Assembly: GCA_024867545.1 (NCBI GenBank)
Contig: JANFNE010000025.1
Span: 1-64,000 of the forward strand
DNA length: 64,000 bases
Reading direction: 5' to 3'
Source: Phytopythium helicoides
Lineage: Eukaryota; Oomycota; Peronosporomycetes; Pythiales; Pythiaceae
Shown: positions 53,772 through 63,328 of the stretch, one piece after another
How positions within the stretch are numbered: the stretch's first letter is position 1
Layout: the number at the start of each line of letters is the position of its first letter
The notes under the pieces: model-generated
What the model was told of the DNA's origin: nothing
Database searches by the model: none
What the model saw: only the letters and a program-made list of their open reading frames with translations
Position numbers and translations under genes: made by a program

Positions 53772-55425
53772 AACTCACCACGGCAAGTTGACGCCCGTGT
53801 AGTCGAAGAACTTGCCAGAGTCCTCCGTTGTCAGGCGACCAATGACAGAGCTCACACCGTTGACCGATTCCGTGGTACTAATCGCACCCTCGGCATGCCC
53901 GGTCAGGTCCGTGCTGACGTATCCCGGATGCACCACGACGGCGATGATATTGTCCGCCTTCAAGTCGAGTGCCAAGCTCGCGTTGATGATGTTGATCGCC
54001 GTCTTGGACGCGCGGTAGCCGTAGAGGCCGCCAGCGAAGGGACTATCCTTGTTGTTGAGTGTGATGCTACCCAGATACGATGAAATCGACACGACCTTCG
54101 CGTCGCCGTTCTTCTTCGCCGCGAGACGCAGATTCTCGATGAATGCGCGCGTCACCAGAAGCGGCCCGACAGAGTTGGTCTCGAACTGGCGCAGCATCGA
54201 CTCCTTCGTCACCGTCTCGAACGTTCCGTACTCCATGATGCCGGCGTTGTTGATCAGCAGGTCGATTGGCTCGTCCTTGAGCTGCTCGGCGGCGCTTTTG
54301 ATCGACTCCTCGTCACTCGCGTTGAGCTGGATGATCTTGGCGGGTGACAGTGCCTTGAGCTGTCGGGCGTCATACAGTCATACACGCGCACAGACAGTGA
54401 GTGATCGTGGATTGTTTTGCTTTACTTTGTCGAGATGAGCCTCGTTTTGTACGTACCGCATCGGCCGTGTCGACGTTGCGCGCCGTCGCGATGACATGCC
54501 AGCCATCCTCCACGAATCGCTCGACGAGCTTGAGTCCGATGCCGCGCGTGGCTCCGGTGATCAGCACGGTCTTGGTGGTCATCGTGGTTGTTTGTGTGTG
54601 TGGTGTGTGGTGTGTGGTGTTGACTAGCAGGAAAAAGTCGTAATGAGACCGTGTGTGCTGTAAGCGTCTCAACCTGTTTCTGGCGGAGTGCGAAGCTTCT
54701 CCACGCGGTGGAGTCTCATTGATGATCGTGTCGCTTGGTGATCCTTTGTTGGTACTTGGCTGCGTAATACCCGCCGAGAGCCATGCATGTCGTCAACTCG
54801 CGTAATACAAGGTTCATCGCGTAATGCACCTGTAGATGCAATCTTGCGTCCAATCGGATTGAATAGCCGTGTCGTTCTGTGAGGAGGGATTCCATAGGGG
54901 GAGTTCGACACCTCTCACCCAATGTGGTCGTCGTGCTCGATGCTTGTGCCAAGGTGGTGGCTAGCAGCACCACTGAGCAGCTTCATGACGAACCATTCGA
55001 GCTGTTTATCTATTTTATGGTCATCAGGCTTGACAGCACATAGAAGATGACGAACCATTTCAAGATCGACGCCGGCATTTTTGTTGGTTGCCATTCGAGG
55101 ATTGGTACCCAATCTGAAGCAGGTGGTCACTGCGAATCCCTTAACTGTCCTGTCGAATATCCTCCTGTGGTGGATTCATCTCGAAAAGCGAGCATGGGAT
55201 GCGAACGGCTGCACTGTGGTCGTGACGATCAACTCGAGCGTCGAGATGATCATGTGCTCAAAGGCGGTTAGACCAACGCCTTGACGACGGCGGATAGCTG
55301 CTCCAATCCCACGTGAGCGTGGCAGGTATGTGCAGGTGTATGACAAGGTGCCAATTCGTGAACATGTACCAAGATTGCATCGACAGGCGTATTACGCGAT
55401 GGATCTTGTATTATGCGAGTTGACG
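53772..55425. repeat. Direct duplicate of the SDR 1/2 locus
   Basis: Corresponds to 41177-42832 in the same orientation (offset about 12,595): SDR gene on the minus strand plus the unusual 54840-55425 intergenic segment, which is shared only by these two loci. Confidence 0.85.
53775..54582 (-). CDS. Short-chain dehydrogenase, SDR copy 5 (236 aa, one intron)
   Basis: Exons are 54582-54457 and 54359-53775. Intact; protein identical to copy 6 (IMEYG, DNIIAVV, DLTGHAEG). Mirror partner of copy 2 and direct-repeat partner of copy 1. Divergent from copy 6. Confidence 0.9.
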
Positions 55426-55633
55426 ACATGCATGGCTCTCGGCGGGTATTACGCAGCCAAGTACCAACAAAGGATCACCAAGCGACACGATCATCAATGA
55501 GACTCCACCGCGTGGAGAAGCTTCGCACTCCGCCAGAAACAGGTTGAGACGCTTACAGCACACACGGTCTCATTACGACTTTTTCCTGCTAGTCAACACC
55601 ACACACCACACACCACACACACAAACAACCACG
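54651..55633. other. Divergent promoter region of SDR copies 5 and 6
   Basis: Holds two opposed copies of the shared upstream element (about 54775-54845 and 55373-55440), flanking about 530 bp also found at 42250-42775. Open frames here are not convincing. Confidence 0.6.
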
Positions 55634-56441
55634 ATGACCACCAAGACCGTGCTGATCACCGGAGCCACGCGCGGCATCGGACTCAAGCTCGTCGAGCGAT
55701 TCGTGGAGGATGGCTGGCATGTCATCGCGACGGCGCGCAACGTCGACACGGCCGATGCGGTACGTACAAAACGAGGCTCATCTCGACAAAGTAAAGCAAA
55801 ACAATCCACGATCACTCACTGTCTGTGCGCGTGTATGACTGTATGACGCCCGACAGCTCAAGGCACTGTCACCCGCCAAGATCATCCAGCTCAACGCGAG
55901 TGACGAGGAGTCGATCAAAAGCGCCGCCGAGCAGCTCAAGGACGAGCCAATCGACCTGCTGATCAACAACGCCGGCATCATGGAGTACGGAACGTTCGAG
56001 ACGGTGACGAAGGAGTCGATGCTGCGCCAGTTCGAGACCAACTCTGTCGGGCCGCTTCTGGTGACGCGCGCATTCATCGAGAATCTGCGTCTCGCGGCGA
56101 AGAAGAACGGCGACGCGAAGGTCGTGTCGATTTCATCGTATCTGGGTAGCATCACACTCAACAACAAGGATAGTCCCTTCGCTGGCGGCCTCTACGGCTA
56201 CCGCGCGTCCAAGACGGCGATCAACATCATCAACGCGAGCTTGGCACTCGACTTGAAGGCGGACAATATCATCGCCGTCGTGGTGCATCCGGGATACGTC
56301 AGCACGGACCTGACCGGGCATGCCGAGGGTGCGATTAGTACCACGGAATCGGTCAACGGTGTGAGCTCTGTCATTGGTCGCCTGACAACGGAGGACTCTG
56401 GCAAGTTCTTCGACTACACGGGCGTCAACTTGCCGTGGTGA
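55634..56441 (+). CDS. Short-chain dehydrogenase, SDR copy 6 (236 aa, one intron)
   Basis: Exons are 55634-55759 and 55857-56441. Protein identical to copy 5. Intact SDR motifs. Its 3' flank is interrupted about 100 bp after the stop by a small inverted-repeat transposon, and 11 bp further by a complete copia element. Confidence 0.9.
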
Positions 56442-56541
56442 GTTGATGTGCATCGAGTCTCGAGTCTGGATGGTAAGACGAGGCGATTTTTTTTTTTTTT
56501 TTACGGTCGACGGGTTTTTGAATGGAGGCGTGTCAGTCAGT

Positions 56542-56865
56542 GGGTGCCCGCCAAAACTGGCCTATGACTGAAACTAAGTCCCGATAATCACCCCTGCCAG
56601 ATGGCATAAGTTTATTTAGACCGTTTTTCGGTCTCATTAAATTAAAATGTTTGTGTAGACATAAACATCTGAAGTAGCAACTGAATTAAACTTTCTCTTT
56701 ATTAAAGTATATCAAGCTATACACACCCTTATTTAGCAACATTCTTTAATCATCTGACATAAACATCTATCTGCAATATTTAATAACAGATACATAACAT
56801 TTACGATTTAAACATATAGAACCCCGCATTACTGATCTGATCCAGGCCAGTTTTGGCGGGCACCC
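56542..56865. mobile_element. Non-autonomous terminal-inverted-repeat element (MITE-like, 324 bp)
   Basis: Terminal inverted repeats GGGTGCCCGCCAAAACTGGC at both ends, AT-rich interior with no gene. Comparison with the uninterrupted flank of SDR copies 2 and 3 shows a clean insertion with a 3-bp target duplication AGT (56539-56541 and 56866-56868). If the first G is excluded, a 5-bp CAGTG duplication is equally consistent. The superfamily cannot be settled. Confidence 0.88.
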
Positions 56866-56876
56866 AGTGCTCACGT

Positions 56877-57112
56877 TGTTAGGACTTATATCTCTTGCGT
56901 GCACTTTACTACTCGCGACTGTGGACCACACAAAAGTGCAACTTGCTCTCACAACGTTTGTCCTTGGAAGATTCTGGAATGCCGTCGGTGTCGCACCATT
57001 CTGCAAAGTTCTAGAAGCTAGTAGAGCTGTAGTCTAGGCAGTAGGATGCAAGACAACACGTTCACTTTCCATTCCTCATCGCATTAGTCAAGCTGGACAC
57101 CTACCTGTTTTA
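56877..57112 (+). repeat. Copia 5' LTR (236 bp)
   Basis: Starts TGTTAGGACTT and ends CCTGTTTTA. Differs from the 3' LTR at one base (A here, G there, near 56918). Preceded by target duplication CACGT at 56872-56876. Confidence 0.95.
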
Positions 57113-57124
57113 GGTTATGAGCCC
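57113..57124 (+). other. Putative primer-binding site overlapping the start codon
   Basis: GGTTATGAGCCC follows the LTR directly, where a tRNA primer-binding site is expected. The polyprotein ATG at 57117 lies inside it. Confidence 0.5.
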
Positions 57125-60100
57125 AAACGACAGCCCGAACGAATTGCTGCGCGACGACAATTACTTTTTGTGGGAGTTCAGCGCACGCATGACGCTCGCG
57201 CGAAAGGATTTGCTCGACCACGTGATGCTCAAGCCAGAGCATGCGATGTTGCGGGAGACCGCGGAATGGAAAGCCGCTGATTTGAAAGCTCTGGCTGTGT
57301 TGAGCAAACTACTGAGCCCGGCGTACCAGACGATGATTCGTGAAGCCACGTCAGCCTTTGAGGCATGGGAGATCCTGCGCTCGTTTTTCGTTCAACGGAA
57401 TCTCTACAATCGCGTCCAGTTACGGAAACAACTGCATGAGTTTCGCATGGGAAACGGTGACAACTTGATGGACCATTTACTACGTTTTGATGATCTTTGC
57501 ATTCGACTGAGCGCCGCTGGAGACAAGATTGATGACGACGAGAAGCTGGTTGTGTTGCTTGGTAGCCTATCTAGTGACTATGAGAGTATGGTAAAAATCA
57601 TTGAGTCCAAGGGAGCTGTGAGTCTTTTGGAAGCGAAGGAGATGTTGCGACGTGAGTTTGATTCTCTTCAAAGGCGTGATCGGCAAGAGGGAGCATTTAA
57701 TGTTGCTGTCCACAGGGCACAGCATCAGCGCAGTAACAGCAGTGCGAGAGGACGTGGCCCTCGAGGACGGCAAGGTGGGCGCGGGTGGCGCGGTGGCCGG
57801 GTCGGCCAACCAACACGATGGGATCAGCAAGATCGAAGCTTTTCTGGACGGTGTTTTGAGTGTGACCAGGTTGGTCACAAGCGAGATAGTTGCCCTCGCC
57901 GAAATAGAAGCGGTAATGGCAGAGAATTTGTTTTCTCGGCGTCAACTGAGAATGATGATGGTGAATGGCTGCTTGACAGTGGAGCTAGCTCGCATATGAC
58001 GCATTCTAGGGATGATTTTTGTGAGTACAAGGACATGACGGGGATCCTGGATATTACTGTTGCTAGTGGACAACGACTACGTGCTATCGGATCGGGAACT
58101 GTTCGTTTCAACTTGGAGGATGGACGCACTATAAAGATCACGGGGGTTTTCCATGTGCCTGAACTTGACCGAAAGTTGCTATCAATTCCTTCGCTGACAG
58201 CCAAAGGAGCTATGGTTGCATTTACTGATTCTGGATGCGAGATATCGTTTGGTGGTGAGGTACTCGTACGGGTCCCGAAGATGGGGAAGTTATATGTGTG
58301 GAGTTCTGGAACCCGTTCGCAACTCAGAGATGTCGAAGCAGCAGCTTATGTGACAGTACCTCCGCCAGACGCGGTGCTTTGGCACGCACGACTCGGTCAT
58401 GTAGCGTACGGGAGACTAGATGCGATTGCGAAAGCAGTACAGGGTGTTCCATCCTTTCCGAGTACCGAGAACGGTTTGTGTGGTGGTTGCGCCTCTGGAA
58501 AAATGACTGTCAGCCCATTTAGACACCAATCAGGCAGCCAAGTCAAGTCTCACGGTCTTCTCGACATCATACATAGCGACGTCATGGGTCCGATGCAGAC
58601 GACTACGAAAGGGGGAGCGCGTTATGTTGTATCATTCGTAGACGACTACTCGAGGTTCGTTCACATCTACTTGATCGCGTCGAAGTCAGAAGTGTATCAA
58701 CGATTTACCGAGTTCAAGAAGCTCGTTGAGAATCAAACGCTGCGCAAGATTAAGTGCATCCGAAGTGACAACGGCGGAGAATACATCTCCAAGCGATTCA
58801 AGAATCTTTGCAAACAGCACGGCATTATCCAACAGACGACCGCTCCGTATAGCCCGCAGCAAAATGGGATTGCGGAACGTATGAACCGCACCATTGTAGA
58901 AATGGCACGATCAATGCTGCATCATATGCAGCTCGACAAATGTTGGTGGGGTGAGGCTGTTATGACGGCGACGTACATTATAAACCGAATTCCAAATTCT
59001 GCTAGACCGTCAACCACGCCGTTTGAGTCATTCTTTGATCAAAAGCCAAGCCTTGATCACTTGCGAGTATTTGGCGCGCGCGGATACGTGCATGTCGACA
59101 AGTCACAGCGCAAGAAATGGGACCCCAAAGCTCACCGCTGCATATTCCTTGGGTACGCCGATGAATCGAAGGCTAATCGCGTCTGGGACGAAGATGATGA
59201 GCGTGTTGTTATTTCTCGTACAATCGCACTCGACGAGAGTTCACCAAGTCCGTACCGAACACTTGAACCTGACAAGCGCGGGCAACAGCATGTAGTTTTT
59301 GTTTGGGATGATACCGCACCTGGTTTTACTCATTCGAGTGATCCTGCCTCCACAACCAGAGATGTTTCCCTGATGGATGTTGATGACGACAACGGAAGTG
59401 ACGAGCCAATGCCAATTGTGACGACAGATACACCTGAACCTCCTTCATCAGGTGGTCTGCAAAGTGCGGCCATGAGTAATATCACAAGTGATAATCACAC
59501 GCTATTAAATGACGCACCATCCAGGGGGAGTATTAGTGGCGCGCAGCGCCAGCTACTAGAGAATGGTGCTGGTTCACAATCTCTAGTCCCGGTACAAAAT
59601 GAGCTGAGTTCCCGCTCCTCGAGGAATGATGAGAGTCGTATTGTCTTCCATCAACCGCGAAGTGCACCCAATCGGTCAGTAGCAATTCACTCTCGGTTCC
59701 TACCAAATTCACCTTCACAAGATCTCCACAAACGACTACTTCCACCTCCCAGTGATGATCAACATGGCACTGTCTCTGATAACTACTTGGCACCTGGATT
59801 TCGAGAGCTCATTGACGACGACACAGTCATGGCGCTCCCTTCAACCGAAAGCATCGATATCGAGCCGAACCCGAAACGGCAACGTCTGGAGAATGGTGAA
59901 GTCGCACTTGTAGCATCAGAAGCCCCAACAACATACTCTCAAGCAATGGCATCTCCTGATGCCGACAAGTGGAAAGAAGCGGTTCGTTCTGAGATCAGAT
60001 CTCATGTTGCAAACCACACATGGGATCTTGTACTTCGGCCGCATGGAGCAAAAGTTATAGGATGCAAATGGGTATTTGGGCTGAAACGCGATGAAAAGGG

Positions 60101-61496
60101 AAGAATTGTACGCTACAAAGCCCGACTTGTGGCCCAGGGATTTCTTCAAACGTTTGGAGTGGACTACAACGAGACATACTCCCCTGTTGCAAGTCTCAAT
60201 TCTGTTCGAGTGTTTCTTGCAGTATGCTGTTCTCATTCATATTTTGTGAAGCAGTTCGATGTCGAAACCGCCTTTCTAAATGGTGACTTGGAAGAAATCG
60301 TATACATGGCGGTGCCTACTGGCATCAATGCTCCAGACGGTATGGTGTGCAGACTTCGTCGTAGCTTGTATGGCCTAAAACAAGCAGCCGCCGTATGGCA
60401 CAAGAAGATCCGAGGTGTATTCATGGTGATGGGATTTCAGCAATGCCGCTCCGACCCGTGTTTGTTCGTCAAACAGGATGAAGACGCCCCGATCTACATC
60501 GTATTATACGTGGATGATCTGCTAGTTGGATGTAGACACGAGCAACAAGCAGAAGACGTGAAATTGCAACTAGCAGCGCACTTCACAATCAAATCTCTTG
60601 GGGACGCACGTTTCATTCTGGGCATGGAAGTACGATATGATAGAAATCACGGACAGCTTGAGCTGAGCCAATCCCAATTTATTGCACGAATGCTTGAAAG
60701 ATTTCGGCAAACGGATGCCTACGCTGTGCGAAACCCGTGTATTCTGGGTCAGGATCTGGAACCAGCTGATGCTAACAACACGCAACCAACTAGCATTAAC
60801 GCCCCATACCGCGAACTGGTTGGATCACTACTCTACGTGGCAAACGGAACTCGGCCTGATATCTGCTTCGCGGTTGGTGTTCTCTCGCGCTACACGGCAC
60901 AACCTGAAGAGAAACATTGGCGTGCTGCAATTCGTGTGCTCCGGTACCTAAAAGGAACAATCGATATGAGCATCAAATACAAGCGAGACAGTCAACAGGA
61001 GTGTAAGGTCATGGCTTACTCTGATGCCAACTGGGGCAGCGACCAAGCCACACGTCGATCAACCTCAGGGGTCCTTGTTCTTGTAGCCGGTGGGCCTGTC
61101 ATCTTCAAGAGCAAGCGCCAAGTTACAGTCGCGCTATCCTCTGCCGAAGCCGAGTACATGGCGCTTTCTTTAACTGTGCAAGAGGTGCTGTGGCTTCGTC
61201 AACTGCTTGAAGAAATGCTTACGACAGGGAAAAGTCCGATCACGATCTACATCGACAACAAGGCAGCCATCAGTATCGCATCAAACCAAGGATACTCTCC
61301 CCGCGCCAAACACATCGACCTACGATTTCATTTCGTGCGTGATCATGTGGCTGAGAAACACATCACTCTCCAGCACGTCCCTTCAAAAGCACAGCTTGCA
61401 GACTTCCTCACAAAGGCGCTGCCGACACCGCTCTTCTCTCGTCTCCTTCGTGAAGCTGGCCTGACTGGAAATGAGCAAGTTGAGGGGGAGTGTTAG
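57117..61496 (+). CDS. Ty1/copia polyprotein, intact (1459 aa)
   Basis: One open frame with all domains in copia order. Gag is residues about 1-270, with zinc knuckle CFECDQVGHKRDSC near 245. Protease has LLDSGASSHMT near 283. Integrase has the HHCC motif from HARLGHVAYGRL near 421 and C..C in GLCGGCASGK, and the catalytic D, D, E in IIHSDVMGP, IRSDNGGEY and NGIAERMNR (about 486, 548, 587). Reverse transcriptase runs from KWVFGLKRDEKGRIVRYKAR, with LYVDDLLVG near 1131. RNase H has AYSDANWGSDQATRRSTSG near 1301 and IYIDNKAAI. The order integrase before reverse transcriptase defines copia. It replicates through an RNA intermediate. No stops or frameshifts, so possibly competent. Confidence 0.97.
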   Translation: MSPNDSPNELLRDDNYFLWEFSARMTLARKDLLDHVMLKPEHAMLRETAEWKAADLKALAVLSKLLSPAYQTMIREATSAFEAWEILRSFFVQRNLYNRVQLRKQLHEFRMGNGDNLMDHLLRFDDLCIRLSAAGDKIDDDEKLVVLLGSLSSDYESMVKIIESKGAVSLLEAKEMLRREFDSLQRRDRQEGAFNVAVHRAQHQRSNSSARGRGPRGRQGGRGWRGGRVGQPTRWDQQDRSFSGRCFECDQVGHKRDSCPRRNRSGNGREFVFSASTENDDGEWLLDSGASSHMTHSRDDFCEYKDMTGILDITVASGQRLRAIGSGTVRFNLEDGRTIKITGVFHVPELDRKLLSIPSLTAKGAMVAFTDSGCEISFGGEVLVRVPKMGKLYVWSSGTRSQLRDVEAAAYVTVPPPDAVLWHARLGHVAYGRLDAIAKAVQGVPSFPSTENGLCGGCASGKMTVSPFRHQSGSQVKSHGLLDIIHSDVMGPMQTTTKGGARYVVSFVDDYSRFVHIYLIASKSEVYQRFTEFKKLVENQTLRKIKCIRSDNGGEYISKRFKNLCKQHGIIQQTTAPYSPQQNGIAERMNRTIVEMARSMLHHMQLDKCWWGEAVMTATYIINRIPNSARPSTTPFESFFDQKPSLDHLRVFGARGYVHVDKSQRKKWDPKAHRCIFLGYADESKANRVWDEDDERVVISRTIALDESSPSPYRTLEPDKRGQQHVVFVWDDTAPGFTHSSDPASTTRDVSLMDVDDDNGSDEPMPIVTTDTPEPPSSGGLQSAAMSNITSDNHTLLNDAPSRGSISGAQRQLLENGAGSQSLVPVQNELSSRSSRNDESRIVFHQPRSAPNRSVAIHSRFLPNSPSQDLHKRLLPPPSDDQHGTVSDNYLAPGFRELIDDDTVMALPSTESIDIEPNPKRQRLENGEVALVASEAPTTYSQAMASPDADKWKEAVRSEIRSHVANHTWDLVLRPHGAKVIGCKWVFGLKRDEKGRIVRYKARLVAQGFLQTFGVDYNETYSPVASLNSVRVFLAVCCSHSYFVKQFDVETAFLNGDLEEIVYMAVPTGINAPDGMVCRLRRSLYGLKQAAAVWHKKIRGVFMVMGFQQCRSDPCLFVKQDEDAPIYIVLYVDDLLVGCRHEQQAEDVKLQLAAHFTIKSLGDARFILGMEVRYDRNHGQLELSQSQFIARMLERFRQTDAYAVRNPCILGQDLEPADANNTQPTSINAPYRELVGSLLYVANGTRPDICFAVGVLSRYTAQPEEKHWRAAIRVLRYLKGTIDMSIKYKRDSQQECKVMAYSDANWGSDQATRRSTSGVLVLVAGGPVIFKSKRQVTVALSSAEAEYMALSLTVQEVLWLRQLLEEMLTTGKSPITIYIDNKAAISIASNQGYSPRAKHIDLRFHFVRDHVAEKHITLQHVPSKAQLADFLTKALPTPLFSRLLREAGLTGNEQVEGEC

Positions 61497-61726
61497 GACT
61501 TATATCTCTTGCGTGCACTTTACTACTCGCGGCTGTGGACCACACAAAAGTGCAACTTGCTCTCACAACGTTTGTCCTTGGAAGATTCTGGAATGCCGTC
61601 GGTGTCGCACCATTCTGCAAAGTTCTAGAAGCTAGTAGAGCTGTAGTCTAGGCAGTAGGATGCAAGACAACACGTTCACTTTCCATTCCTCATCGCATTA
61701 GTCAAGCTGGACACCTACCTGTTTTA
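61491..61726 (+). repeat. Copia 3' LTR (236 bp)
   Basis: Begins inside the last codons of the polyprotein (stop at 61496). A GGGGGAG polypurine tract lies immediately upstream. Confidence 0.95.
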
Positions 61727-63328
61727 CACGTGACCTCCAGGTAGATCAGGTAGTTTGCAACTTGTGGACGAATACATCCGTTTACTCTGTCCGTATCGTT
61801 CACTGAGTTGTGCGTGTTGCGTCTCCGGCCATCCGTGGATAGTGCATAGATCGTCAATGAGGTTGAGGTTGTTTGGGGTTATTGATCTGGACTTGGTTCT
61901 TTTTTCCAATGAGGTCTGAAGCTCTCGCTATGGCATCGTTGCCAACCGAACTTTCAAGTCTTCTAAGAGTAAACCGACTGTTGTCATCACGAGTATCATC
62001 AACGCCTTCACCATCAGTATTATACTGAAAATTGAGAATGGGGGGACGTTGAAGCCATGGACAGAATATACTGTAAGATGGTATGTGGTAAGGGCTACGT
62101 TGGCGACAGCAAGTTCGAGCTGAAGAGCAAGCTCAATGTCACCATCGAGTTTGTTCCTTGTCAATGAAGGTTTTCTCTGCAAGATGGGGAATCACCCTGT
62201 CTAATCTTGGCTATCCGATACGGCGGCGTTGTGTCGTGACGATCAGCTCGAGGCTGATCGGCGAATGAGTTCACAAACATCAGCGCCTTGTAGGAATGCC
62301 GTGGTTCTAGAGAGTGTGAATCAAGCATACGGTAAGAGTTCATGTAGGGTTAGTGTCCTCAACATGCATTTGGTCAATACAGCACTCTATCGATAAGGCA
62401 GCTGTGGAATGCTGACGATTGCTATAGCATAGATGCACGAGCATCGTCAAACGACACTGACAGCCGTTCTCTAAGCGAGCGGATTAGTCTAGGGCTGTAC
62501 AGTCCAAGGTCCAACACCTCGGCTGTACAACGTCCTGAGCTCGCAGCTGCACGAGCAGCTTGCAGATGACTAATGCCTATGAACCACAACCGACAACGAG
62601 GTCGCACACTCTGCATCGAAAGTACAGTACATCTGTGCGTCTTGCCTCAGTGCCTTCTGTTCGTTCGAGTGACGTCGAAGCGCCACCTCGAGAGAAATCG
62701 TGGGCGATCGGAGCCACCAGTGGCTCCAGATGGCCACTCGCTCGTGGGCAATCGCGGGTCACCGGGAGTCTATCCACGCCCACGGTATGATAATCTGGTA
62801 ACTCAACCTCAACCCAGTCTGCCAGCTCTCTTGAGCCAAATCGTTGGCACGAGGCGGATTCGCGTGGCTCTGCTGCAGTGAGCACGAGCGAAGCGATGTG
62901 CACCGCTTGCATATGTCGCGTCGTAGCCTACTGCAGTGTCGATGCCGGCACGTGGAGCAGCGAGTGTGGGCGTGAATGATCCCACGACCAAGTTCACGCT
63001 GCAGCGTCAAGTCCGCCGCGAACGTGACCTAATGGGTGCCCGATTGGCGCGGACCAATTCGAGTCAGACAGATGTTCAGCGCGCAGCCTAGCTCAATATG
63101 ATTCTAAGGCACAATCACCTGATAAAACACCTAAATTAGGCCTTTAATGCCAGTGACTCAGCTCAAAAACCCTACGAATCAGACCAACGAGAGTCAGGAT
63201 GTACCGGTTCCATGGCACATTCCGCGTCACACCGAACGGACGACCGCGCTCCTCCCCACCCACAAGACGAGCAGCTACGCGCGCTTGGCGCAACGCTCCA
63301 CTCGCGCTCTGGCTGCTCCAGCATCGCC
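61727..63328. other. SDR 3' flank remnant, then spacer without a recognised gene
   Basis: 61727-61860 continues the interrupted SDR copy 6 flank and matches the 49140-49260 region inverted. From 61860 to 63328 there are only short frames with no recognisable domain. Confidence 0.5.

Larger units (their letters stand above)
49204..54650. repeat. Right arm of the 5.45-kb SDR inverted repeat
   Basis: Mirror of 42956-48408 with few differences: poly-A lengths, scattered single-base changes and one replaced tract in each SDR copy. Confidence 0.95.
56877..61726 (+). mobile_element. Complete young copia LTR retrotransposon
   Basis: Full element of 4,850 bp with two 236-bp LTRs and a perfect 5-bp target duplication CACGT (56872-56876 and 61727-61731). 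The target is the 3' flank of SDR copy 6, as the sequence CACGTGACCTCCAGGTAG continues after it just as in SDR copies 2 and 3. Confidence 0.97.
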
